Shown: positions 35,628-45,869 of the stretch, piece by piece
Numbering within the stretch: position 1 is the first letter of the stretch
Layout: the number at the start of each line of letters is the position of its first letter
NCBI RefSeq assembly: GCF_900100305.1
Contig: NZ_FNEY01000036.1
Location: 1-51,764 of the forward strand
Length of the DNA: 51,764 bases
Origin: Paracidovorax citrulli
GTDB taxonomy: Bacteria > Pseudomonadota > Gammaproteobacteria > Burkholderiales > Burkholderiaceae_C
Direction of reading: 5' to 3'
Translations under genes and position numbers: made by a program
The notes under the pieces: generated by a model
What the model saw: the letters and a program-made list of their open reading frames with translations, nothing else
Told to the model about the DNA's origin: nothing
Database searches by the model: none

Positions 35628-35681
35628 TTCCGGCCCTCTTCCGCGGTGCGGATAAGAACGGTATTCCGGCCCTTTTCCGCG
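35628..35681 (+). repeat. 18-nt direct repeat upstream of small gene
   Basis: TTCCGGCCCTCTTCCGCG (35628-35645) recurs at 35664-35681 with one change, 36 nt apart, which is about three and a half helical turns. The second copy ends 50 nt before the ATG at 35732. It may bind a regulator of that gene. Confidence 0.4.
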
Positions 35682-35731
35682 CGATTGCCTGTCCGGGGCC
35701 GCTCGACAATGCCCGCTCGGAGGTCGTCACC

Positions 35732-36130
35732 ATGGACATGCAATACCAACTCAAGGCCGGCGCGTACTACCTGTACGACATGCGCGAGGCACCCAGCGCC
35801 GTCACCGGCGAGCGCCGCTTCAAGCTCAGGACCGATACCGTGGCCATCGCGTTCGACCAGCACACCGGTCAGGTGCACCAGCACGGCACCCCCTCGCGCA
35901 TCACTTCCTGGGCCAACAACACCCGCCGCCGCCTGCGCGCCGCGGGTGCGCTGCAGGCCGCCAACGACATCGTCGTCGTCTCGGGCCCGCTGCCCGTGGA
36001 CGAACTCAACAAGTGCCTCTGGATCTCCGGCTACTGCCGCCGCATGTTCTCGCGCCTGGCGAGCCTGCCGCACGGCAAGCTGCAGCGCGGCGGCAGCGCG
36101 CATTCGGATTCGTTCCGCAAGGCGGCATAA
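35732..36130 (+). CDS. Conserved-looking hypothetical protein (132 residues)
   Basis: GGAGG 8 nt before the ATG and a compact frame with balanced composition support a real gene. The protein is soluble and basic towards the C-terminus, with no signal peptide or membrane helix. It has two cysteines (KCLWISGYC, about residues 93-101) and a C-terminal Arg/Ser/His-rich end. I recognise no family. The 18-nt direct repeats upstream may control it. The dispersed repeat begins about 11 nt after its stop. Confidence 0.65.
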   Translation: MDMQYQLKAGAYYLYDMREAPSAVTGERRFKLRTDTVAIAFDQHTGQVHQHGTPSRITSWANNTRRRLRAAGALQAANDIVVVSGPLPVDELNKCLWISGYCRRMFSRLASLPHGKLQRGGSAHSDSFRKAA

Positions 36131-36140
36131 AAAGGGGGCA

Positions 36141-36276
36141 TCCCCCTGAGCGGCTCCGCCGCTTCCCCCTTCTCTCGCCGTGCTGCGCCCGGCGGGAAGT
36201 GGGACGACGCCAGCGGTCTGGCGAAGCCAGTCCCGCGGCGCCTGCTGGCATGGCCGGCTCCGCGGCCTTCTGACGG
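36141..36276 (+). repeat. Dispersed structured repeat, copy 2
   Basis: This is the counterpart of the block at 10070-10176, with an extra 30 nt in the middle. Its hairpins are GCGGC-TCC-GCCGC and CTGGC-GAA-GCCAG. Both stems differ from copy 1 by paired changes that keep base pairing. It lies in the 261-nt gap between the small hypothetical gene and the convergent universal-stress gene; the rest of that gap shows nothing else. Confidence 0.65.
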
Positions 36277-36391
36277 GTGAAGCCGCAGGCAGCACGAAGG
36301 GTGCTGATGGCAAGGCCCCACCTTGCGGGTCCAGCCGGGTTCAGCGGCTTTCGCTTCCTACGGCCAGCCCGTCACTTTCTGCTTTTCTCCC

Positions 36392-38172
<1,781 letters not shown>

Positions 38173-38255
38173 GGACGCGCGCGGGCCGGGAAGTCGGCCG
38201 GGGGGATCGGCCACGGCCTACGCCCTGGGACACCTGGGCGGCCTACCATGCGCCC

Positions 38256-38945
38256 ATGCTGACCGTCCACCACCTCGAAACCTCCCGCTCCCAGCGCGTG
38301 CTCTGGCTCCTGGAGGAGCTGGGCGTGCCCTACGACATCCGCCGGTATGCGCGAGACCCGCGCACCCGTCTCGCACCGCCGGAGCTCCAGCGCATCCACC
38401 CGCTGGGCAAATCCCCCGTGATCGACGACGGCGGCGAGATCATCGCCGAGTCCGGCGCGATCATCGAGCACATCGCCGAGCGCTACGGCACGCAGGCCAC
38501 GGGCGAGCTGGCCCATCTCGTGCCCCGGCCGGGCACGCCGGAACACCGGCAGTGCCGCTTCTGGATGCACTATGCCGAAGGCTCGCTCATGAACTGGCTC
38601 GTGATGAAGCTCGTCTTCAAGACCCTGCCCATGCAGCCCATGCCGTTCTTCGCGCGGCCGGTGGCCTACTCCATCTGCGGCAAGGCGCAGAAGAAGCTGG
38701 TGGATCCGAACCTGCTCACGGCCCTCGCCTTCATGGAGGACCATCTCTCGCACCATGCGTGGTTCGCGGGCGATGCGCTCACCATCGCGGACTTCCAGAT
38801 GAGCTTCGCGGTGGAGGCCGCGATCGCGCGCGCCAGCGGTGCGGTCGAGTTCACCGCCCTGCATGCGTACCGCGACCGCATCAACGCCCGGCCGGCGTAC
38901 CAGCGTGCGATCGCGCAGGGCGGTCCGGTGGTGATGGGGGCCTGA
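38256..38945 (+). CDS. Glutathione S-transferase family protein
   Basis: The 229-residue protein has an N-terminal thioredoxin-like domain (residues 1-80) with the Ser catalytic candidate in LETSRSQRVLWLLEEL, the cis-Pro loop GKSPVIDD and the glutathione-contact ESGAIIEHIAERY. An all-helical C-terminal domain with IADFQMSFAVEAA follows. It conjugates or reduces with glutathione; the substrate is unknown. It follows tgt by 83 nt and is probably transcribed separately. Confidence 0.9.
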   Translation: MLTVHHLETSRSQRVLWLLEELGVPYDIRRYARDPRTRLAPPELQRIHPLGKSPVIDDGGEIIAESGAIIEHIAERYGTQATGELAHLVPRPGTPEHRQCRFWMHYAEGSLMNWLVMKLVFKTLPMQPMPFFARPVAYSICGKAQKKLVDPNLLTALAFMEDHLSHHAWFAGDALTIADFQMSFAVEAAIARASGAVEFTALHAYRDRINARPAYQRAIAQGGPVVMGA

Positions 38946-39000
38946 TCCCGCAGGCGCCGCCCGGCCGGCGCCGCATCCTCCATGCGGGGTCGGCTCAGGT

Positions 39001-39469
39001 CTGGCGGCGGACACGGCAGAACTGATCCGCCTCGTGCGCAGCCAGCCGGGCCGGATCAACTTCGGCACGGACGGCGTCGGTACCAGCCCTGCACATCGCC
39101 GCCGAGATGATCAGGCAGCAGGCAGGGCTCGACATCGTCCATATTCCCTACAAATCGGGCCCGCAGGTGCTGACCGAACTGGCCGGGGGCCAGATCGACC
39201 TGGCAGTACTGCCCGTGGCGCTGGCCCGGAGCTTCATCCGCGAGGGCAAGGTGCAGGCCTATGGCGTGACGTCCCGGCGGCGCGTCGCCACGCTGCCCCA
39301 GGTGCCCAGCCTGTCCGAAACACCGGAATTCCGTTCGCTGGACATCGAGGCCTGGCAGGGCCTGCTGCTGCCCATGGAGATGACGCCGGCCCGGTTCGCG
39401 GACTATCTGGCCAACGAACGGAAGGAACTGGCCACCGTGATCCGCGCCGCGGGGATCCGGGTGGATTGA
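39001..39469 (+). pseudogene. Bug-family binding protein, truncated and frameshifted
   Basis: The first frame reads ADTAELIRLVRSQPGRINFGTDG, then a shift near 39090 continues as LHIAAEMIRQQAGLDIVHIPYK and on through DLAVLPVALARSFIREGKVQAYGVTS to the end. That is the C-terminal two thirds of a Bug protein. The N-terminal lobe and signal peptide are missing. It lies at the edge of an IS630-scarred region. Confidence 0.8.
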
Positions 39470-39477
39470 AGCGCGGC

Positions 39478-39920
39478 GGATCTCGTCCGCTGTCTTGGTC
39501 TAGATGAATGGCTTTGGCGCGGCGTTGTTCATAGCGACGTACGCCCTCTTGTGGGTGCTGGCGTTATCAAGCACAAGGTGCAGGTCCAACTGAGCGTGAG
39601 CCGTTCGCTCCACCGTCTGCAGGAAGTGGCGGAACTCCACGCTGCGATGGCGCCTGTGCACTTCTGCGATGCCCGTACCAGCCTCTGACGTCGAGCGCCG
39701 CGAAGAGATCGGTGATGCCGTGGCGGATGTAGTCGTGCGTGTGGCGCTCAGGCTGGCCTGGCGCATGGGTATAGCCGGTGCGGTGTCGCTGTGCGCGGCG
39801 ATGGGAGGCTTCTCGTCCACGCACCCGTTCGGGCGGATGCAGATAGAGCCCTACGATGTCGCGCACCTTGTCCACGAAGTGAGGGTCGGTGGAGAACTTG
39901 AAGCCACGGAAAATAAGCGT
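39478..39920 (-). mobile_element. IS630-family transposase remnant (left)
   Basis: Minus-strand frames give FSTDPHFVDKVRDIVGLYLH, then RHGITDLFAALDV, then HRRHRSVEFRHFLQTVE and LHLVLDNASTHK. This is the catalytic half of an IS630 transposase, broken by several frameshifts. An internal deletion joins the second acidic motif (DNASTHK) straight to RAYVAMNNAAPKPF, so the last catalytic glutamate region is lost. Its last 69 nt (39478-39546) match 41202-41270 with two differences. No terminal inverted repeat remains at this copy. Confidence 0.75.
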
Positions 39921-39967
39921 TTAGCAAGCTAACATCGATATGCTGAAATTGTTAAAGAGAGGAATAT

Positions 39968-41031
39968 ATGCTGCGCTTGAGCAATATTTTTTGGATCATT
40001 GGTACGTTGTCAATAAGTTCAAATGCTATTGCTGCGGGCATTGATGGCGTTGTGCCCGGCGCTATTTACAAATCTAAAGCTGAGGCCTTGATCGCCTCGG
40101 ACCTTGATCTCTATGCAACGCCTGAAAATCAAAAGATTATAGAATCAACTTCCAAGAAACTGGAAAAACTGAAAGCCAATCTAGGAAATAGCTTTGGAGG
40201 GAGCTGGATAGAATATGATGGAAATAAACGTGCACGACTTGTAGTTGGCGTTACTTCCAGCCAAATAGGGGCAAAAGCGATCGAGAATTTGTCCTCGGAC
40301 CCCGACATAGAAATTGTCGGGGTGAAAAATAGCTACGCAGCGTTAGAAGCGATGCGGAAGAAGATTTTTTCCCACTTCGAAAACCTAGCGAGAGGCTCTC
40401 AATCTGTCATTTTCAGCATAGCGTTGGACGACGAAGGGAACAGATTGCTAGTTAGGGGTAGTTCGAATAATCTTCCATTTATTAAGAAAGAATTGCTGTC
40501 GGCGGGTTTTGATCTGGACGCAATCAAACTGGAAGAACAGAATGGCCCCATGAGTTTTATGGGAGTCGTACTCGGTGGAACAAGGATCGGTTCTTCATCA
40601 AGCGCAGATCCTACGGCCCCATGTACCGCTGTACTACAGGCTTTAATGTAATCATTGACAATATCTATCCTGGATCAGTGGCTAGCGTTCAGCCGCTAGC
40701 CATCATGAAACCTAACACCGCAGTTTGCCACTCAGGAGGAACAAGTGGATGGAGGTGCGGCGTCCAGAAATCAACGAACTCACAGCAGTCAATTAATGGG
40801 AGAACTTTCACACTCTCAGAAGCTAATTTTTGCGGCGCTCCAGGGGATTCCGGCGGCCCAGTAGTAAATGCGGAAAATAATGCACTAGGTATTTATACAG
40901 CGGCTCTTGGAAAAGACCTGACTGGCACCTGTGGTGCAATTTTCGGAGGAGGAGCGAGGCCTAATTCGGTTTATCAACCTCTCGGCCCTTACCTCGCGAG
41001 ATATAGCAACGTTAAGCTAAGAATCGACTAA
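39968..41031 (+). pseudogene. Secreted S1-family serine protease, decayed, low GC
   Basis: GAGAGG before the ATG starts a frame with a signal peptide (cleavage near AIAAG), a propeptide of about 200 residues, and then a shift near 40615 into a second frame that reads CTTGFNV and, much later, FCGAPGDSGGPVVNAE, the nucleophile motif of streptogrisin/alpha-lytic-type proteases. Between these the usual TAGHC and catalytic-aspartate segments, about 45 residues, are missing. The product cannot be an active protease. GC is near 45% against about 70% around it, and the codon use is foreign, so it was acquired from elsewhere. IS630 remnants flank it. Confidence 0.75.
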
Positions 41032-41154
41032 GAGACGGGATCAGTTTATTCTCGACTAAAGCGTGTCATGAACTTCCCGCCGCAGCGAGCACCCGTGCGG
41101 CGGCGGGCAACATGAGCACCGCAAACAAGGTCCCGAGGGAGCCTGCGAAACCTA

Positions 41155-41735
41155 ATGGTGTGAGTCAGAAGTACGCAAGCAGAATTCTGCGACAGATTGC
41201 AGGATCTCGTCCGCTGTCTTGGTCCAGATGAATGGCTTTGGCGCGGCGTTGTTCATTGCGACGTACGCCCGGATCGCATTCTCCAGCGCACGTGTGGAGC
41301 GAAAGCGCCCGCGCTTGATCTGCCGGGCAGTGAGGATCGAGAACCAGCACTCGACCTCGTAGTGATCACCGCCACGACCTGCTCATCCGAGATGGTGCGA
41401 GGCGCCCCGCAACGGAAAGCATCTTGAAGCCCTGCCAGACCCATCTCTGCGAAGCGCCTGCGCCACTTGGCCACCGTCAGCGGGCTGACTCCCAGGGCAG
41501 CGGCCACCGCCCTGTTCGTCGTCGAGGGCTCGGCGCAGGCTAGCACGATGCGCGCTCGCAGCGCCAGCGCCTAGGAGGTCTTGCGCCGACGCGTCCAGCT
41601 TTGCAACGCTGTGCGATCCACATCGTTCAACTCGATAGCCATTGCGTGAGGCCGGGCCATGGTGTGCTCCTGGGCTGCGTCGAGCGGACTGCATGGCACA
41701 GCACTTGGGTGGTGCCAACTTTTGACTCACACCAC
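41155..41735 (-). mobile_element. IS630-family element remnant with both ends
   Basis: The ends are inverted repeats of TGGTGTGAGTCARAAGT (left from 41156, right to 41734), each flanked by TA (41153-41154, 41736-41737), the IS630 target duplication. Inside, the minus strand encodes an N-terminal helix-turn-helix (RIVLACAEPSTTNRAVAAAL ... VSPLTVAKWRRRFAEMG) with a stop codon in its first part, then after a large internal deletion the C-terminal STRALENAIRAYVAMNN. The DDE core is missing, so it is non-autonomous. It may be mobilised only by a related transposase. Confidence 0.8.
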
Positions 41736-42613
41736 TAGATGATCGGTACGCCGCCCGTCACCGCCACCGTCGCACCCGAGATGAAGCTCGCCTGGTCGGA
41801 CGCCAGCATCACATAGGCCGGTGCCACCTCGGCAGGCTGGCCGGGGCGCTGCAGCGGTACCTGCTTGCCGAACTCGCGCGCGCGCTCGATCGGCATCGTG
41901 GACGGAATCAGCGGCGTCCAGATCGGGCCGGGCGCCACGCAGTTCACGCGGATGCCCTTGTCGGCCAGCAGTTGGGCCAGCCCGCCCGTGAAGTTCTGCA
42001 GCGCGCCCTTGGTGGAGGCATAGGCCAGCAGCGTCTTGTTGGGCTTGTCCGCGTTCACCGAGACGGTGTTGATGATGGCGCTGCCCGGCGGCATGTGCCT
42101 GGCCGCCGCCTTGCTCAGGTAGAACGTGGCATAGACGTTGGTGCGGAAGGTGCGGTCGAACTCCTCGGCCGAGATCTCGTCGATGCTCTCGTGCGACATC
42201 TGGTAGGCGGCGTTGTTGACGAGGATGTCGATGCCGCCGAACTCCTTCACCGCGCGCTCGATGATGGCGTTGCAGTGGGCCTCTTCGCGGATGTCGCCCG
42301 GCACGCCCACGGCGCGGCGGCCCTCGGCGGTGACGATGTCGAGGGTCTTGCGCGCATCGGCCTCTTCCTCGGGCAGATAGGCGATGAGCACGTCCGCGCC
42401 CTCGCGCGCGAAGGCCAGCGCCACTGCGCGGCCGATGCCGCTGTCGCCGCCCGTGATGACGGCGCGGCGCCCCTGGAGCTTGCCCGAGCCCTTGTACGAC
42501 GTGGCGCCGTAGTCGGGCTGCGGGTGCATGTCGGTTTCGGAGCCGGGCGGTGTGAGGGGTTTCTGGTCTTCGAAAGGCGGACGGGGGCCGGCGGTGCGGG
42601 GATCGAGGGGCAT
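41735..42613 (-). CDS. Short-chain dehydrogenase/reductase (YghA-like)
   Basis: The 292-residue protein belongs to the long-N-terminus SDR group: a 45-residue leader with DYGATSYKGSGKLQGR, the cofactor loop TGGDSGIGRAVA (about residue 55), NNAAYQ, catalytic Ser about 183 and YASTK (Tyr about 197, Lys about 201). It uses NAD(P)H on an unknown carbonyl or alcohol and is often stress-induced. AGGAGA precedes the ATG. The stop codon TAG is formed across the target site of the IS630 element, whose last base supplies the G. Confidence 0.9.
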   Translation of the reverse strand: MPLDPRTAGPRPPFEDQKPLTPPGSETDMHPQPDYGATSYKGSGKLQGRRAVITGGDSGIGRAVALAFAREGADVLIAYLPEEEADARKTLDIVTAEGRRAVGVPGDIREEAHCNAIIERAVKEFGGIDILVNNAAYQMSHESIDEISAEEFDRTFRTNVYATFYLSKAAARHMPPGSAIINTVSVNADKPNKTLLAYASTKGALQNFTGGLAQLLADKGIRVNCVAPGPIWTPLIPSTMPIERAREFGKQVPLQRPGQPAEVAPAYVMLASDQASFISGATVAVTGGVPII

Positions 42614-42730
42614 GGCTTCTCCTGCAAGCGAGGTCGTAAACGGCCTCCCAGTGTGGAAAACCCGCGCCCGTCGAGCCCGTAGGAAAAGGTTCTGCCTGCC
42701 TGTCGGACCCTGCTCGCCCCCCCCCCGCGG

Positions 42731-43837
42731 CTATGCCGGGCCGGAGACCTGCCCCTGCGTGGGTGCCGCGCCCCGTTCCGGCAACGGCCCCGCCGGCGGC
42801 GCCTTGCCTGCCGGTGTTCCGCACGCGTGGCAGAACCGCGCGAAGGCACTCTTGCGGGTGCGGCAGTGGCCACAGCGGTCGAACAGGCCGATGCCGCAAT
42901 GCGGACAGAAATCGATGGATTCGTTCTTCAGATCGACCGGGCGCTCGCAGCCGGGGCACACGCCCTTGGCCAGGCGCGTCAGGGCGACGTCGTAGCTCAG
43001 TTCCTCGCGCCGTTGCGCGTCGGGCAGCGCCTCCGCCTGCCGCTGGCGCTCGAGGTAGCGGTTCAGCGCCAGGATGGCGTAGCGCCCCACCAGCACGGTC
43101 ACCACGATGCCCACGGCATAGCGGACGTAGCCGCCGTAGCTGGGCAGGTAGGGCACGAGTTCGACGAAGAACGCGAACAGCGCGAAAAAGATGAAGCCCC
43201 AGACGAACGGCCACCACGTGCTCTGCCGCTTCTTCGCGAACAGCCAGCCCGCGACCAGCAGCAGCGGCAGCGTGAGCGCGAGCCGGTAGAGGAACACCCG
43301 CAGCTCCACCTTGCGATGGGCCACACGCATCTGCTCATAGCCGGCCGCCTCCATCTGTTCCAGGCGCTGGCGCGCAGCCGCCGCGGCCTGGCGTGCATCG
43401 AGCGCGGCCTGCTGCTGGGCCTCCACCGCCCGCTGCGTCTGCTGCTCGCGGACCTTCAAGGCATCCAGCGCCTGCGTGCGCGCCACCACCTCGGGGTTGT
43501 GCTCAGACTGCTGCGTGGCGCTGCGCGTGGCGATCCAGTTGTTGAAGCTCTCGTGCGCCGCCTGGCTCTCGCTGCGCGCCTTGCTGCGCTGCAGCTGGGC
43601 CTGCTCCAGCGCGGCCCGTGCCTGCCGCTCGGCCCCGTCGGACGCGCGCACCTCGTTGCGCAGCGCCTCCGCGGCGGGCCGGTCCAGGAAATCATCGAGC
43701 TGCAGCGGCGCTTCCACGCGCGGCAGGTCGCCCACCAGCGTGCCGCCCAGCCCGATGAGGAAGCTGGCGAACACCAGCGACACCAGCCACAGGCCGCGGC
43801 GGAACCACTTTTCGGACAGGCGCAGGGATTTACCCAT
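42731..43837 (-). CDS. Membrane protein with coiled coil and double zinc ribbon
   Basis: The protein has 368 residues. ATG at 43837 has AAGGAG 6 nt upstream, so it is preferred to the in-frame ATG at 43861. It has one helix at about 18-40, a long Gln/Ala/Arg-rich coiled coil (about 65-170), three to four helices (about 185-265), then a cytoplasmic zinc-ribbon pair: CPGC, CPHCG, CGHC and CHACG (about 300-345). No function is known. It follows the DUF2145 gene by 54 nt on the same strand. A run of ten C (42717-42726) lies just after its stop. Confidence 0.75.
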   Translation of the reverse strand: MGKSLRLSEKWFRRGLWLVSLVFASFLIGLGGTLVGDLPRVEAPLQLDDFLDRPAAEALRNEVRASDGAERQARAALEQAQLQRSKARSESQAAHESFNNWIATRSATQQSEHNPEVVARTQALDALKVREQQTQRAVEAQQQAALDARQAAAAARQRLEQMEAAGYEQMRVAHRKVELRVFLYRLALTLPLLLVAGWLFAKKRQSTWWPFVWGFIFFALFAFFVELVPYLPSYGGYVRYAVGIVVTVLVGRYAILALNRYLERQRQAEALPDAQRREELSYDVALTRLAKGVCPGCERPVDLKNESIDFCPHCGIGLFDRCGHCRTRKSAFARFCHACGTPAGKAPPAGPLPERGAAPTQGQVSGPA

Positions 43838-43891
43838 GTCGGACTCCTTGTGTTGATCCATTCTTTCGAGCAGGCACCGATCATGCGGTGC

Positions 43892-44734
43892 TCAGGGAGA
43901 GCGGTCCAGCGAGAGCGTGGACACCTCCGATCCCAGCCCGGCGCGGGGCATCCAGGCCAGCACGGAATCGACGGTGACGGTCGCGATGCGGTCCGCGAAT
44001 CGGTCGCGGGGCGGATGGTCGTCGAACGCCACGTTGGCTGCGGCGACGCGCCCGCCCAGCCGGGTGAGCGGCCCGATGCGCAGCACGGCGGGCTCGTACC
44101 CCCGGGCGCGCAGCCAGGCCTGCGCCTGGGCGCGCGTGCGGACGGCCTCGGGCTCCATGGCCAGCGCCAGCGTCTCCAGCGCCCACTGGTTCGATTGCTG
44201 GTAGCGCGTGCCCCAGGCGTAACTCACCATGCTGTAGGCCGGCCGGTGCATCGCGAGCGTGCGGGGGCGCCCGGCCAGCACCGCGGCCAGCCGCGCCTGC
44301 ACGTCGGGCGCGGGCACCAGCCACACGGCCTCGTGCCGCCACAGGTCGTCCAGGAAGAATTCGCCCAGGCCCTGGCGGTAGAGGGAACCCGCGGCGGTAC
44401 CGCAATCGTTGAGCTTGTGCGCCACGCGCCATGGGCCCCCGGGCGTGCGATAGGCCCAGCCCATGTGCGAGTAATGCACGCCGTATTTCGACAGGTCCTG
44501 CCCGGCGCGGGCCAGCAGCACGACGCGCGCGCCGGAGCGCTGGTGCTCCGCATCGAGCGCCCGCGCGGTGCGCTCGGCCAGTTGCATGCCGCGTTCGAGG
44601 GCCTGCGGCGTCGGCTTGCGCGCCTCGCAGGAGCGGCCGGCGTGCGCGGTGGCCCCCATCGCCAGCGCAGCGGCCAGCAGCAGCCGGGCGGCGCCCACGG
44701 CGGCAGGGCGCAGCGAGGTGCGGGAATGGGTCAT
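43892..44734 (-). CDS. DUF2145 domain protein, exported
   Basis: The 280-residue protein has a signal peptide (cleavage near AHAG), then GRSCEARKPTPQALERGMQLAERTA, VLLARAGQDLSKYGVHYSHMGWAYR and LNDCGTAAGSLYRQGLGEFF, the DUF2145 core with conserved histidine and cysteines. The later part has SMVSYAWGTRYQQSNQWALE. The arrangement of His, Asn, Cys and Gln resembles a papain-like or permuted amidase fold, but that is inference. It starts 12 nt after the small exported protein upstream, so both are one unit. Confidence 0.75.
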   Translation of the reverse strand: MTHSRTSLRPAAVGAARLLLAAALAMGATAHAGRSCEARKPTPQALERGMQLAERTARALDAEHQRSGARVVLLARAGQDLSKYGVHYSHMGWAYRTPGGPWRVAHKLNDCGTAAGSLYRQGLGEFFLDDLWRHEAVWLVPAPDVQARLAAVLAGRPRTLAMHRPAYSMVSYAWGTRYQQSNQWALETLALAMEPEAVRTRAQAQAWLRARGYEPAVLRIGPLTRLGGRVAAANVAFDDHPPRDRFADRIATVTVDSVLAWMPRAGLGSEVSTLSLDRSP

Positions 44735-44745
44735 GGCCGGCACGC

Positions 44746-45141
44746 TCACAACCGCTCGTTGTGCAGCAGCGCCCGGCCCAGCGCATTGGGCACGAACGCC
44801 AGGACCTCGCCCGCCGCCGACAGCACCACGCCCGTGCCGATGACGCTGCAGGTGACGACGGTGCCCACGCCCGCCACGATGCCCGAAGCGGCGCGGCCCG
44901 CCACCTCCACGCTCACGCGGGCACCGTCGGAAGCGCGCTCCAGCACATAGACCGTGCCGGCGGCAGATGCCTCCACGGCGCGCACCGTGAGCACCGCACC
45001 GGCCACGGAGAGCGCCACGGGCACGGTGGCCACCGCGCCGACTGCCGCGGATCCGACAGACGCGGTTCCCACGACGGACGCCACGGGCAGCATCGACAGC
45101 GCTGCGGAAGCCTCGCTCTGCGCCCGCGCTGGCGGCGCCAA
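44746..45141 (-). CDS. Small exported Ala/Val-rich protein
   Basis: The listed frame starts with TTG at 45141 and has 131 residues. Most of it is Val/Ala/Gly/Ser-rich with two hydrophobic beta-like segments and a final AFVPNALGRALLHNERL. In-frame codons upstream encode RWLAGLALASAAIALAPP, a convincing signal peptide, yet there is no ATG, GTG or TTG ahead of it. Either a rare start is used or the sequence carries an error or frameshift near 45190. It is immediately upstream of the DUF2145 gene. No family is recognised. Confidence 0.55.
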   Translation of the reverse strand: MAPPARAQSEASAALSMLPVASVVGTASVGSAAVGAVATVPVALSVAGAVLTVRAVEASAAGTVYVLERASDGARVSVEVAGRAASGIVAGVGTVVTCSVIGTGVVLSAAGEVLAFVPNALGRALLHNERL

Positions 45142-45269
45142 TGCGATGGCGGCGCTGGCGAGGGCCAGCCCCGCCAGCCAGCGCCCGGCCCTCCACCATG
45201 TGGGGAAGTTGTGAACTGACGTAGCAAGGGCCGGTATGAAAAACGTGACATGGCAGTGGTCTCCCGGGT

Positions 45270-45869
45270 TCAGTTCATGGCGCGGTCAGGGCGCACTTCG
45301 GTAGCGGGAGCTTCCTGCAGGGGAGAAGCCGCGGCCGGCGCCTGCATCGCTTCGCGGCGGCCCAGCAGTCGCGCCTCGGCCAGGTCGGCCTCGTGGCGGT
45401 CGCGCAGCATCTTGGCCAGCGTGAACGCCGTCGTCAGCAGGTAGAGCCAGCTCACGCCCAGGAAGGCCTTGTAGGTGGGAGAGATGTCCATGCCCCACAG
45501 GCCCCATCCGGTCAGTCCCACCGCCACGGCGAAGCCGCCCCAGACCACCAGCTTGAAGAGCGGCGTATCGCCCGCTCCGCGCGGCGTGGCGGCCTGGTTG
45601 TCGCGCACGAACTTGGCGAGCATGAACACCGCGGAGAGGCAGAAGACATAGCCCATCACCATGAAGATCTGCTCCAGCCGCTCGCCCGGCAGCCAGGCCA
45701 GGCCCACGGCGCAGCAGAACGCGGCGATGCCGAACGACACCCAGACCTGCAGCTGCCAGGCGGCCGTGTCGCGCTGGACCAGCGAAGTGGAAGACGAGGG
45801 AGAAGAAGCGGAAGGACGCGGCATGGAAGCGGGGGCTTGCGGCCCGTGGTGGAACATGGGCGGCATCAT
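45270..45869 (-). CDS. YiaA/YiaB-like inner-membrane protein
   Basis: The 199-residue protein has two YiaAB two-helix modules: WVSFGIAAFCCAVGLAWLPG to AVFMLAKFVRDN (about 43-90) and VVWGGFAVAVGLTGWGLWGM to TAFTLAKMLRDRHE (about 105-160). The N-terminus is Ser/Pro-rich and the C-terminus acidic and Ala-rich. The function of the family is unknown. Start ATG 45869 is chosen over a GTG two codons earlier. It heads the minus-strand set with the exported protein, DUF2145 and zinc-ribbon genes. Confidence 0.8.
   Translation of the reverse strand: MMPPMFHHGPQAPASMPRPSASSPSSSTSLVQRDTAAWQLQVWVSFGIAAFCCAVGLAWLPGERLEQIFMVMGYVFCLSAVFMLAKFVRDNQAATPRGAGDTPLFKLVVWGGFAVAVGLTGWGLWGMDISPTYKAFLGVSWLYLLTTAFTLAKMLRDRHEADLAEARLLGRREAMQAPAAASPLQEAPATEVRPDRAMN

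Noticed and set aside
42717-42726. Run of ten C, possible phase-variation tract
   Set aside because: It lies after the stop of the zinc-ribbon gene and before the SDR ribosome binding site on the far side, so slippage would not alter a frame or an obvious promoter.
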